From NCBI RefSeq assembly GCF_001050235.1, contig NZ_DF967972.1:1378475-1442474 (forward strand): a DNA stretch of 64,000 nucleotides. The letters are read 5' to 3'. Origin of the DNA: Longilinea arvoryzae (lineage in GTDB: Bacteria; Chloroflexota; Anaerolineae; Anaerolineales; Anaerolineaceae). Position numbers and translations under genes: made by a program. This document shows positions 47,445 to 55,536 of the stretch, one piece after another. Below the pieces are notes generated by a model. That model ran no database searches, was not told where the DNA came from, and worked only from the letters and a program-made list of their open reading frames with translations. How positions within the stretch are numbered: position 1 is the stretch's first letter; each line of letters starts with the position of its first letter.

Positions 47445-48405
47445 ACTTTTCTTCCAATGGGCTGATGATGCGGAAAATCTCATCCACCAGCTCTTCGCTG
47501 AGCTGTTCGTGGGCCTCGATCGCGCCCAAATTTTCATCCAACTGCTCGATGCGGGTGGCGCCGGTGATCACACTGCTGACCTCTTTACGGCGCAGGATCC
47601 AGGCAATGGAAAGCTGCGCGGTGGTCAGGTCGAGGCTTTCGGCCAGGGAAGTAAGCTGGCGCACCGCCGCAATGCGCTCGGGGGTGATCTGGTCGCGAAT
47701 CCAGCTCATCTCGGGCAGGGTGGCACGCGAGCCGGCCGGAATGCCGTTGTTGTACTTGCCGGTCAGAATGCCGTAATGCAACGGGCTCCAGGTGGTCAGG
47801 CCTATGCCCAGTTCACGGGCGACGGGCATCAGGTCGTTCTCGACGCGTTTGCGATGGAACAGGCTGTACTGGGGCTGCTCGGCGGCCAGTGGAACCAGGT
47901 TGTACTGGCGGGCCGTCCCGTAGGCCTGCGTCACCTGGGATACCTCCCATTCGGAGGTGCCCCAGTAGAGCACCTTCCCCTGATGCACCAGGTCGTCCAT
48001 GATGCGCACCACCTCTTCGAACGGCGTGTCGGGGTCATAGCGGTGGCAATAGTACAGGTCGAGGTAGTCGGTATCCAACCGTCGCAGGCTGGCATGAACA
48101 GATTCGAAGATGTGCTTGCGCGACAGACCGCGCCCGTTGGGGCCCGGCATGGTGGGCCAGAAGACCTTACTGGAAAGCACCAGCGCCTCGCGGGGCAGGC
48201 CTTTGATGGCCTTGCCCAGCGCCACTTCGGCTTTTCCCCCGGCGTACATGTCCGCCGTGTCGAAGAAGTTGACGCCCTGGTCGTAGGCCGCGCGGATGAT
48301 ATCAATGGAAGCCTGTTCATCCACCTGGTTGCCGAAGGTGACCCAGGAGCCCAGCGATATTTCGGATACTTTCAGGCCGGTCCGGCCAAGTCGTCGGTAA
48401 TGCAT
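47443..48405 (-). CDS. Aldo/keto reductase (potassium-channel beta-subunit-like)
   Basis: A 320-residue NADPH-dependent aldo/keto reductase of the AKR family that includes Kv-beta subunits and YghZ. The TIM barrel begins HYRRLGRTGLKVSEISLG. Tetrad residues are visible in NFFDTADMYAGG (D, Y), LVLSSKVFW (K) and LYYCHRYDPDTP (H). The VITGATRIEQLDENLGA segment binds the cofactor. GGAG precedes the ATG at 48405. The stop codon lies in the terminal repeat of the adjacent element, so the last codons may have been altered by its insertion. Substrate unknown. Confidence 0.9.
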   Translation of the reverse strand: MHYRRLGRTGLKVSEISLGSWVTFGNQVDEQASIDIIRAAYDQGVNFFDTADMYAGGKAEVALGKAIKGLPREALVLSSKVFWPTMPGPNGRGLSRKHIFESVHASLRRLDTDYLDLYYCHRYDPDTPFEEVVRIMDDLVHQGKVLYWGTSEWEVSQVTQAYGTARQYNLVPLAAEQPQYSLFHRKRVENDLMPVARELGIGLTTWSPLHYGILTGKYNNGIPAGSRATLPEMSWIRDQITPERIAAVRQLTSLAESLDLTTAQLSIAWILRRKEVSSVITGATRIEQLDENLGAIEAHEQLSEELVDEIFRIISPLEEK

Positions 48406-48420
48406 GGTATTTCTCCGTAA

Positions 48421-48536
48421 GAGTTGATGCGTGATGAGTTGATGAGGTCTGAGGGAAGCCTCTGAATTATTTTCCCAAGCCTTTATTATCATAACTCAGA
48501 ACCCATAACTCATAACTCAGAACACATCACCTTATT
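48421..48536. repeat. Low-complexity intergenic segment with ctcagaaccc repeats
   Basis: About 115 bp between the aldo/keto reductase and kamA. It contains gttgatgcgtgatgagttgatgag (in part at 48423-48446) and tandem ataactcagaac(cc) words at 48491-48525. The same 13-mer actcagaacccat occurs at the 3' end of the four-helix-bundle gene (about 44539-44551). It may be an empty or decayed relative of that insertion. Confidence 0.55.
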
Positions 48537-49874
48537 TCACTTTTCCTCGCCCGGACCAATCCCGAGCGGCTTCCATTTGCTCGAATCGGCGCGCAGGCGA
48601 TGTTCGCCGCCGCCGCGATTGTGCAGTTCGTCGAAGCCCTCGGGTTTGATGAACATCTCGTCGCCGTCCAGCAGGCCGGTGATACCGATCTGGCCGGGCT
48701 CGACGCGTTTGTTCTTGCAGTACTCGCAGGTCTTGGGATCGTGTGGCTTGTAATTGATCGGCTCCTCGTAGGTGGTGACGTAACCTTCGTAGTTGCGCAG
48801 GATGATCTTGTGGTCCGACATGCTGATCTGATAATTGGGCATCAGTGGGATCTTGCCGCCGCCGCCAGGCGCGTCGACGACGTAGGTGGGCACCGCAAAA
48901 CCGGAGGTGTGGCCGCGCAGCCCTTCGATGATCTCGATGCCCTTGGCCACCGGCGTGCGGAAGTGCCCGGCGCCTTCCACCAGGTCGCACTGGTAAAGGT
49001 AGTATGGCCGGACGCGGATGCGCACCAGGTCCTGCACCAGCTTGCGTTGAATGTGGACGCAGTCGTTGACGCCGGCCAGCAGCACGGACTGGTTGCCCAG
49101 CGGAATGCCGGCGCGGGTCAGCCGGTCGGCTGCCTGAGCCAGCTCGGCGCTGATCTCGTTGGGGTGGTTGACGTGAATGTTCATCCACAACGGGTGATAC
49201 TTTTGCAGCATATCGCACAGCTCGGGGGTGACGCGCTGGGGCATGAAGACCGGCACGCGCGATCCGATGCGGATGATCTCGATGTGCGGGATCTCCCGCA
49301 AGCGCATCAGCAATTCCTCGAGGATTTTGGGCGCCAGGGTGAGCGGGTCGCCGCCGGAGAGCAGCACATCGCGAACCTGGGGGGTGCGGCGCAGGTAATC
49401 AAGTTGGGCTTCGAAATCCTGGTGCGAGAAAGTCGCGCTGGGATCGCCGACGATGCGCGAGCGTGTGCAGTAGCGGCAGTAGGAGGCGCACTGCGTGGTC
49501 ACCAGCATCAGCACGCGGTCGGGGTAGCGGTGCACCAGGCCAGGCACCGGTGAATGGCGGTCTTCGGCCAGCGAATCTTCCATCATCCCGGTGAAGGGCA
49601 CGATTTCATCTGCGCGGGGCACGACCTGCTTGCGAATGGGATCGTCCGGGTCGTTCGGGTCGATCAGCGAAGCATAATAAGGGGTGATGTCGACGCGGAA
49701 CAATCCCTGCGTCGTCAGAGCTTTGCGTTCGCTGTCGGTGAGGTTCAGGACTTTTTCGAAATCCTCTGCGCTGTTCAGGCGATTGCTCAACTGCCAGCGC
49801 CAGTCGTTCCATTTTTCGTCAGGCACATCCTGATAGATGGGGGCGCGTTTAGAAATGAAAGGGGAAGGGGTCAT
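48537..49874 (-). CDS. kamA: Lysine 2,3-aminomutase
   Basis: A 445-residue radical-SAM, PLP-dependent aminomutase converting L-lysine to beta-lysine. The cluster motif is CASYCRYC (C129, C133, C136), the PLP-binding lysine is K341 in DAPGGGGKIP, and two acidic residues that bind the substrate side-chain amine in the clostridial enzyme are kept (D297 in CDLVEGAGHFRT and D334 in VVDAPGG), which favours lysine over glutamate as substrate. A C-terminal zinc-type CEYC region is also present. No ablB acetyltransferase for beta-lysine osmolyte synthesis is adjacent. A promoter at 50083-50111 gives a leader of about 200 nt of unknown class. Confidence 0.95.
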   Translation of the reverse strand: MTPSPFISKRAPIYQDVPDEKWNDWRWQLSNRLNSAEDFEKVLNLTDSERKALTTQGLFRVDITPYYASLIDPNDPDDPIRKQVVPRADEIVPFTGMMEDSLAEDRHSPVPGLVHRYPDRVLMLVTTQCASYCRYCTRSRIVGDPSATFSHQDFEAQLDYLRRTPQVRDVLLSGGDPLTLAPKILEELLMRLREIPHIEIIRIGSRVPVFMPQRVTPELCDMLQKYHPLWMNIHVNHPNEISAELAQAADRLTRAGIPLGNQSVLLAGVNDCVHIQRKLVQDLVRIRVRPYYLYQCDLVEGAGHFRTPVAKGIEIIEGLRGHTSGFAVPTYVVDAPGGGGKIPLMPNYQISMSDHKIILRNYEGYVTTYEEPINYKPHDPKTCEYCKNKRVEPGQIGITGLLDGDEMFIKPEGFDELHNRGGGEHRLRADSSKWKPLGIGPGEEK

Positions 49875-50082
49875 GTCTTATAGACTCCAGTAAGTTTGAA
49901 TTCGATTGCGCAGCATGGGCGGATGATCGGGTTAATGCCACTGCGAAAGGTGATAAACGGGCAAAGCCTCTAAGAGGCCATAATGGTCTGGTGGTATGCC
50001 AGGGTTACTGGCGGATCATGATCTGTGCGCCAGAAACCTGCCAGAAACAGATACGATGTCCAAAGAGTCATCATAACACTTA
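49875..50082 (-). ncRNA. Long 5' leader of kamA, possible structured regulatory RNA
   Basis: About 200 nt between the predicted transcription start and the kamA ATG without a gene. Read on the minus strand it offers several hairpins: ctggcg/cgccag around a 14-nt loop region, gcctc-tta-gaggc followed by TTT (about 49965-49980 on the plus strand), and a long-range cgcag/ctgcg pair near 49912-49947. It does not match a riboswitch consensus that I know, including the lysine class. Confidence 0.45.
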
Positions 50083-50111
50083 ATTGTATAAAAGAAGGCG
50101 CGTCAGGTCAA
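50083..50111 (-). promoter_or_regulatory. Sigma-70-type promoter of kamA
   Basis: On the minus strand TTGACC (50111-50106), a 17-bp spacer and TACAAT (50088-50083), one mismatch per hexamer. The 50112-50250 stretch to the upstream gene's stop shows nothing else. Confidence 0.75.
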
Positions 50112-50250
50112 TTTGAAATGCCAATTGAAATTATCACGCCATTATTTTTTTTCAGGCCGATATGACCGAAATAATACAAATCCAACGTCGACTGAGTAAC
50201 GGATTTGGCATTGTAATCGGGCGGCCCAATAACCACCGATGGATGCCTGA

Positions 50251-51864
50251 TTAGTATTTCTCGTTGAGATATTGTGTAACATTCGTTAGCGCGAAAGGCG
50301 ATAAAGACGATGCGAAATATTGGCTGTTTTCCAAATAGGGAAAGTCGGAATTGAAGCAGGTGTTGAAGATGTATCTGAATGAGTTGACAGGTGTAATATC
50401 GTTTGGTATTGGGTTGTCCGAACCACAAGGAATATAAGAAGCATATAAAATTGCGTAACGCTCTTCCAAATGGTCCGATTCTAATGTCAAAGTATTAAAT
50501 TGCGACCCGGGACCGTGATCGCCATGGATGATGATAATAGGAGGTGTGTTGGATTTTTCGAAAATTTCCTGGACGGTTTTGAGTATCTCTTGGTTAATAT
50601 ATGAAACCTGGTTGGTATAACCGGTCCGATATTCTTCCAGTGTGCCGAAGAGCATGAAATCTGAGGCATCAAATGTCGAGTAAGGATGGTCAGGAGTGAT
50701 ACTTTCACCATTGGCTCCAAAAACGAAAGGAGGATGTGGTGAAATGATATGTGCAAATACAAAATCAGGCCCAACCTGCGTGCCAGCTTCAGCAATATAG
50801 TTCAAAGTGAAACGCACTTGTTCGCGATGAATGTTGTGCAACTGGCTGTTCCATAAAAGCCAAAGAGGAGTGGTGGTGATTACAAGCATCTCGAATTCAT
50901 TTGGATATAATGTTGGATGGAATAGTTCATCTGCGGCAATAAACTCAATTTCTGAATTACCGGTTGCAAAGGTGTTCACACGATAGCCAAGACGGGAAAG
51001 CTGGTCTACGACCCGATTATCTCGAGTAATAGTATTAAGCGGTGAGTAATCGAAAGCATCGCCGTAGTCCTCTTCAAGCCAATTGATAAAATCCATGTTG
51101 AGTAGAGATGCAAGAGCAGGATTGGTTTGCTTGTAATTTGCACGGCTATCCTTCGCTACTGAAAGGCCAAGATCTTTGAGCGAATTCAGGAAAGACTGGT
51201 TATCAAACCCATAAAACTTTTCAAGAATATCATCGCGACCGTAGCCATCCAAAACAATATAGTAGATATCTGGAAGCGTTTGACTTGCCTGCAAATAATT
51301 TGGCTCCGCCTCCAATGTTTTATGCCACTTATTAACAAGGCGATTTGAATCCATCGACTTCTCATTTCCCCTTTGTTGGATAAGGGTAACGGTGGATGAT
51401 CCCATGACAATTCCTATTAAGCCGATGGCAAAAATGTTCGCCATGCGGTTTGCAGTTCTTGGTTCTTTTTTGCTGATTAAAATAATCAAAAAAATGAAGC
51501 AATACAGGATGCTTAAAATAATCGCACATGCTTTGGACGCCTGTTGATAAGCTGGCACTTCTGTATGCTGGACAATCTTATTAAGAATAAGCAGTGATAG
51601 CTTCGTGATGCTATCGAGATTGAAGAAGAAAATGAAGAAAATGCTTGCAAGGAATGCTGCTTTTTCAAATGAATGGCAGATACGATATAGAAAGAAGTAA
51701 ATCAGGACGCTTGATATGAATACTATTAACAAGGATAAAAGGATATCTTCAATGCCCACTTTATTCAAGTTTTGAGCAAAAAGATAGAAAATAAAAAAAA
51801 GTGGAATCACGATTACATGAAAATTTATGCGTTTCAAGGGTGACATCCTTTTTAAGCAATGCAT
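50251..51864 (-). CDS. Membrane-bound sulfatase/alkaline-phosphatase-superfamily protein (copy 2)
   Basis: A 537-residue protein with about five N-terminal hydrophobic segments (to residue about 170) and an extracytoplasmic alkaline-phosphatase-superfamily domain. Metal and nucleophile candidates are D in IVLDGYGRDD, the threonine in NYKQTNPALASLLN and DH in HGDHGPGSQF; HIISPHPPFVFG is the other conserved loop. The topology recalls lipoteichoic-acid synthase or phosphoethanolamine transferases, but the motifs are distinct and the substrate is unknown. A start at 51846, directly after AAAAAGG, is an alternative. It is a tandem paralogue of the upstream gene (48 bp apart) and both are more AT-rich than their surroundings. 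Confidence 0.75.
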   Translation of the reverse strand: MHCLKRMSPLKRINFHVIVIPLFFIFYLFAQNLNKVGIEDILLSLLIVFISSVLIYFFLYRICHSFEKAAFLASIFFIFFFNLDSITKLSLLILNKIVQHTEVPAYQQASKACAIILSILYCFIFLIILISKKEPRTANRMANIFAIGLIGIVMGSSTVTLIQQRGNEKSMDSNRLVNKWHKTLEAEPNYLQASQTLPDIYYIVLDGYGRDDILEKFYGFDNQSFLNSLKDLGLSVAKDSRANYKQTNPALASLLNMDFINWLEEDYGDAFDYSPLNTITRDNRVVDQLSRLGYRVNTFATGNSEIEFIAADELFHPTLYPNEFEMLVITTTPLWLLWNSQLHNIHREQVRFTLNYIAEAGTQVGPDFVFAHIISPHPPFVFGANGESITPDHPYSTFDASDFMLFGTLEEYRTGYTNQVSYINQEILKTVQEIFEKSNTPPIIIIHGDHGPGSQFNTLTLESDHLEERYAILYASYIPCGSDNPIPNDITPVNSFRYIFNTCFNSDFPYLENSQYFASSLSPFALTNVTQYLNEKY

Positions 51865-51912
51865 GGAAAAATGATGTAAATCTTCGTTATTTCTCGAAGT
51901 TAAAAAGGGTGG

Positions 51913-53571
51913 TTAATTCTTTTCAGTCTTATGCCACAAAATGACATGGCTATTCTGACCATCTTTATTGTTTGCCGTCACTTTTTCGGTGACATCTGTA
52001 ACCAGATAGGGTGTCTCATTAGACGAGTAATATTGCCGATTTTCCAGGTAAGGCAAATCTGCACGAAAACAAGCATTGAAAATATACCGAAAAGAATTAA
52101 CCGGTGTAATGTCATCAGGTATTCCACTCCCGTGAGAACATGGGAGAAAATACGCAAAAAGGATGGGATAACGTTCCGAAAGGTTGCTGTTTTCGAGGAT
52201 CTGATGACTGAATTGAGATCCGGGCCCGTGGTCACTTTGAATGATGATAATGGGCGGGATACGGGATGTTTCAAGAATTTCCTTTACGGCGTCGATAACT
52301 TCTTGGTTAATATAAGCGAGTTGGTTGATATAGCCAGTTTTATATTCTTCAACCGATCCATCCGCCAGAAAATCAGCGGCATCGACTGTCGTAAACGATC
52401 GATCTGGAGTAATACTTTTTCCTTGCGAGTCGAAAACAAATGGCGGATGGGGGGCAGGGATATGCGCGAAAATAAAGTCAGGTCCATCTTGATTTCCGGC
52501 TTCTGCCAGATTACGCAAATTATATTTAATCCTTTCTCGGTGAATTGTGTAAAGCTCCTCATCCAAGAAAAGGCTGATTGGCGTTGTGCCAGTCTCCATG
52601 ATTTCAAATGTATTGAGGGAGGCTTTGGATCGTAAAGTTAAATCTGCGGTTTCTGATTCCAGGGTTTTGAAACCAGAGGAGAAGACATTGATATGGTATC
52701 CAACACGCCGGAGTTGTTCAGAGGTCCGGTTATAATCGAAAATTAAGTAGAGTGGTCCATAATTGCGATTTTCCTTGCCGATTTCATCTCCAATCCAATT
52801 GATATATTCCATATTTAAAAGAGACGCGAGGGATAAATCGGTCTGTTTGTAATTACTCAGGCTATCCTCACCCACTGTAAAGCCTTCGGCAGTGAGCGCA
52901 TCGAGAAACGGTTGATTGTTATAAGCGTAGAGTTCCGCCAATACATCGTTCCGGCCATAGCCGTCCAGGATAATATAATAAAAATCGGGAAGCTCGCCTT
53001 GTGGATGTAGAAGATCGGGTTCATTATGAAGGGTATCTACCCAGCGTTTTGAAAATTCGGTGAGGTTTCTTTCGGAATTACTTGTTATTTTTTCTATTGA
53101 AAAGGAAATTGAAGTACCTACCAGGATGCCTATCAAACCGATGGAAAAGAAATTGGCGAACCTGGTTAAGGACGCCGGCTCATATTTTTTCTTGACCAAA
53201 GCTAACAATGCAAGGATGAAAATTGCCCCGATACCGAATGCGCAAATTTTCTTTACATCAAGAAATGCGAAAGTGTCTACTTGATCGCCTGTGATGATTA
53301 TTCGAAAATAATAAAAGATTTTTGAAATAGTCTCATGATTGAAAAACAGCAAGGAGAATAAGGCTGTCAGTAGAGAAGATTTCTTCCATGAGCGGGTAAT
53401 TAACCCAAGAATGACAAAGAGCAACCCGGTGGATAGGATGGCAATCCACAGCGAACGGAGGATATCCTTAAAAGCGACGAGATTGGCATTCTGCCAGTAA
53501 TAGAAGAGTATAAAGAAAAGTGGAATTGTGAAAACATTGGCAAATGACAGCCAATCCAATCTGGATTTCAT
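51913..53571 (-). CDS. Membrane-bound sulfatase/alkaline-phosphatase-superfamily protein (copy 1)
   Basis: A 552-residue paralogue of the next gene downstream, with the same order of motifs: about five TM segments to residue about 165, IILDGYGRNDVLAELY, SNYKQTDLSLASLLNMEYIN, HIPAPHPPFVFD and IIIQSDHGPGSQF. The extracytoplasmic catalytic domain would transfer or hydrolyse a phosphate- or sulfate-linked group on a cell-surface polymer. GGGGGAAA lies upstream of the ATG at 53571. The conserved tract PVNSFRYIFNACFRADLPYL near the C terminus is shared by both copies and may mark a subfamily. Confidence 0.75.
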   Translation of the reverse strand: MKSRLDWLSFANVFTIPLFFILFYYWQNANLVAFKDILRSLWIAILSTGLLFVILGLITRSWKKSSLLTALFSLLFFNHETISKIFYYFRIIITGDQVDTFAFLDVKKICAFGIGAIFILALLALVKKKYEPASLTRFANFFSIGLIGILVGTSISFSIEKITSNSERNLTEFSKRWVDTLHNEPDLLHPQGELPDFYYIILDGYGRNDVLAELYAYNNQPFLDALTAEGFTVGEDSLSNYKQTDLSLASLLNMEYINWIGDEIGKENRNYGPLYLIFDYNRTSEQLRRVGYHINVFSSGFKTLESETADLTLRSKASLNTFEIMETGTTPISLFLDEELYTIHRERIKYNLRNLAEAGNQDGPDFIFAHIPAPHPPFVFDSQGKSITPDRSFTTVDAADFLADGSVEEYKTGYINQLAYINQEVIDAVKEILETSRIPPIIIIQSDHGPGSQFSHQILENSNLSERYPILFAYFLPCSHGSGIPDDITPVNSFRYIFNACFRADLPYLENRQYYSSNETPYLVTDVTEKVTANNKDGQNSHVILWHKTEKN

Positions 53572-53755
53572 CGAGTATTTCCCCCTTTTATTCGATTCTT
53601 ACATTTCTAAAACAGCTAATAGTCTACTTTGTATTAAATTTGGTGCCTTCTTTCATTTACAAAATAGAAGATACACACAATTATATTGCAATAATTCAAT
53701 TTTGTATCCAGCCAATTGGATTTATTAATTCTTTATCAGAATGCTCGAAGCATGC

Positions 53756-53784
53756 TTGACGCTCATTTTCGGGCATGGTATCAT
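53756..53784 (+). promoter_or_regulatory. Sigma-70-type promoter of the hrcA operon
   Basis: TTGACG (53756-53761), a 17-bp spacer and TATCAT (53779-53784), just upstream of the CIRCE operator. Confidence 0.8.
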
Positions 53785-53797
53785 CAATACCAGGTTG

Positions 53798-53824
53798 TTA
53801 GCACTCGAAGCCTTAGAGTGCTAA
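53798..53824. promoter_or_regulatory. CIRCE operator (HrcA binding site)
   Basis: A perfect consensus TTAGCACTC-N9-GAGTGCTAA, about 14 bp downstream of the -10 and 11 bp before the hrcA ATG, so HrcA autoregulates the operon. Confidence 0.98.
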
Positions 53825-53835
53825 AACGGATAACA

Positions 53836-54906
53836 ATGGACGAGCTGACTGAACGCCAAAAACTGATCCTCTCGGTAGTGATCCATGAGTACGTGCGAAC
53901 CGCCAATCCAGTGGGTTCGATGCACCTGGTGGAACGCTACCATCTGGATATGAGCTCCGCCACCGTGCGCAACGAACTTTCGACGCTGACGGAGATGGGC
54001 TATTTGCGCCAACCGTACACCTCGGCCGGGCGAGTTCCCACCGAGGAGGGTTACCGGTATTTCGTCGGCCGTTTGCTGCAGGAAACCAACCTGCCCGATA
54101 CCACCCGGCGCACCATCAGCCACCAGTTCTATCAGAGCCGCAACGACGTCGATCAGTGGATGCGGCTGGCCGCCTCGGTGCTGGCCCATCAATCACGGGC
54201 GGCTTCGCTGGTGACCGCGCCGCATCCGGCGCGCGCCGTAATCAAGCATCTCGAATTGATCTCCACGCGCGGGCGGCAGGTGCTGTTGGTCCTGGTGTTG
54301 GTGGGCGGTGAGGTTCACCAGCGCTTGATCACGTTGAGCGAATCGGTCTCTCAGGAACAACTTTCGACCTCGGCCAGCCATCTCAAGCAACTCTTCCAGG
54401 GCCAGGATGTCGAGGGCGTGCAGGCTCTGTCGGCGCAACTGCCGCCCCTGGAGGCCGAACTGACCGAGTATGTGGTGGATGAAATGAACCACATGGACGC
54501 GCTTGTCTCTGGAGAGGTTTACCTGGATGGCCTGACCAACGTCCTGGCTGAACCGGAATTCTCCGGGTCGGATGATGCGCGGCGCGCCATCCGCGTGCTG
54601 GAAGAACGGTCCATGTTGCAGGAATTGCTGGCACGAACTGTGCTATCTTCCAATTCGATGAACGGCGTCCAGGTTTTGATTGGCGGCGAAGGCACTTCGT
54701 GGGACGAATTACGCCAATGCTCGATTGTACTGGCGCGTTACGGAACACCCGGCCTGACCACCGGCACATTGGGCGTATTAGGTCCCATGCGCATGCCTTA
54801 CGGTCGAACCATTTCGGTCGTGCGTTTCCTTTCCGGGCTGCTCAGCGACCTGGTTTCGGAAACGATGGAGGAAGAGCTCTCAAACACTTCGGGTGAGGTG
54901 AATTGA
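53836..54906 (+). CDS. hrcA: Heat-shock transcription repressor HrcA
   Basis: A 356-residue repressor of class I heat-shock genes, which binds CIRCE and is kept active by chaperonin in known systems. The N-terminal winged helix (ELTERQKLILSVVIHEYVRT, then SSATVRNELSTLTEMGYLRQPYTSAGRVPTE in part) is canonical, followed by a GAF-like dimerisation domain. I start it at 53836, just after CIRCE, since the in-frame ATG at 53716 lies upstream of the promoter. Its stop overlaps the grpE start (TGATG), so the two are coupled. Confidence 0.96.
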   Translation: MDELTERQKLILSVVIHEYVRTANPVGSMHLVERYHLDMSSATVRNELSTLTEMGYLRQPYTSAGRVPTEEGYRYFVGRLLQETNLPDTTRRTISHQFYQSRNDVDQWMRLAASVLAHQSRAASLVTAPHPARAVIKHLELISTRGRQVLLVLVLVGGEVHQRLITLSESVSQEQLSTSASHLKQLFQGQDVEGVQALSAQLPPLEAELTEYVVDEMNHMDALVSGEVYLDGLTNVLAEPEFSGSDDARRAIRVLEERSMLQELLARTVLSSNSMNGVQVLIGGEGTSWDELRQCSIVLARYGTPGLTTGTLGVLGPMRMPYGRTISVVRFLSGLLSDLVSETMEEELSNTSGEVN

Positions 54907-55523
54907 TGGAAGAAGAAAAGAAGAAGCATACGAAAGCCGCTGTGGGTTCAACCGGGAAAGAACCGACAGCGTCGAAAAAACAATCGGCCCCGGTCGAGCA
55001 ACAGGAAAAAGAATTGGAAACAGAAACTACCGCAGCAATCGAAGAGAAATTCATCGCCGAAAACGCCGCGCTCCGCGAAGAACTGGATCAGGCGTTGCAA
55101 AAGGCCAAAGAGAATATGGATGGCTGGCAGCGCGAGCGGGCTGATTTTATGAACTACAAAAAGCGCATCGATCGCGAACAAGCCACCCTCAAAGAAAACA
55201 TCACCGGGGAAATTCTGAAGAAATACCTGGTCGTTGTGGATGATCTCGAGCGCGCGTTGAAGGTTCGGCCTACGGAAGGGGACCTGGCCGCCTGGTCTGA
55301 AGGCGTCGAGCTTGTCTATCGCAAGCTGATTGGCATCCTTGAATCCGAAGGCGTCAGGCGCATCCCGGCCGAAACAGAGAAATTCGATCCGAGCCGCCAT
55401 GAAGCCATTTCGCATGAAGACAACCCGGATCATGAAAGCGACGACATCATCGAAGTCGTTCGTCAAGGTTACACCATCGCCGACCGCGTGCTTCGCCCGG
55501 CCCTGGTGCGAGTTGCCCGCTAG
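54906..55523 (+). CDS. grpE: GrpE nucleotide-exchange factor
   Basis: A 205-residue cochaperone that releases ADP from DnaK. A charged, disordered N-terminal region (about 1-55) precedes a long coiled coil (about 55-110) and the beta-wing domain with ALVRVAR at the C terminus; GVRRIPAETEKFDPSRHEAI matches the family signature. GAGGTG lies upstream, and the ATG overlaps the hrcA stop. A TTG one codon upstream is less likely. It is the second gene of the CIRCE operon. Confidence 0.96.
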   Translation: MEEEKKKHTKAAVGSTGKEPTASKKQSAPVEQQEKELETETTAAIEEKFIAENAALREELDQALQKAKENMDGWQRERADFMNYKKRIDREQATLKENITGEILKKYLVVVDDLERALKVRPTEGDLAAWSEGVELVYRKLIGILESEGVRRIPAETEKFDPSRHEAISHEDNPDHESDDIIEVVRQGYTIADRVLRPALVRVAR

Positions 55524-55536
55524 GAGGAATTAATCA

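Noticed and set aside
53716-53835. Earlier in-frame ATG for hrcA
   Set aside because: It lies upstream of the promoter and CIRCE operator; the HrcA domain begins after 53836.
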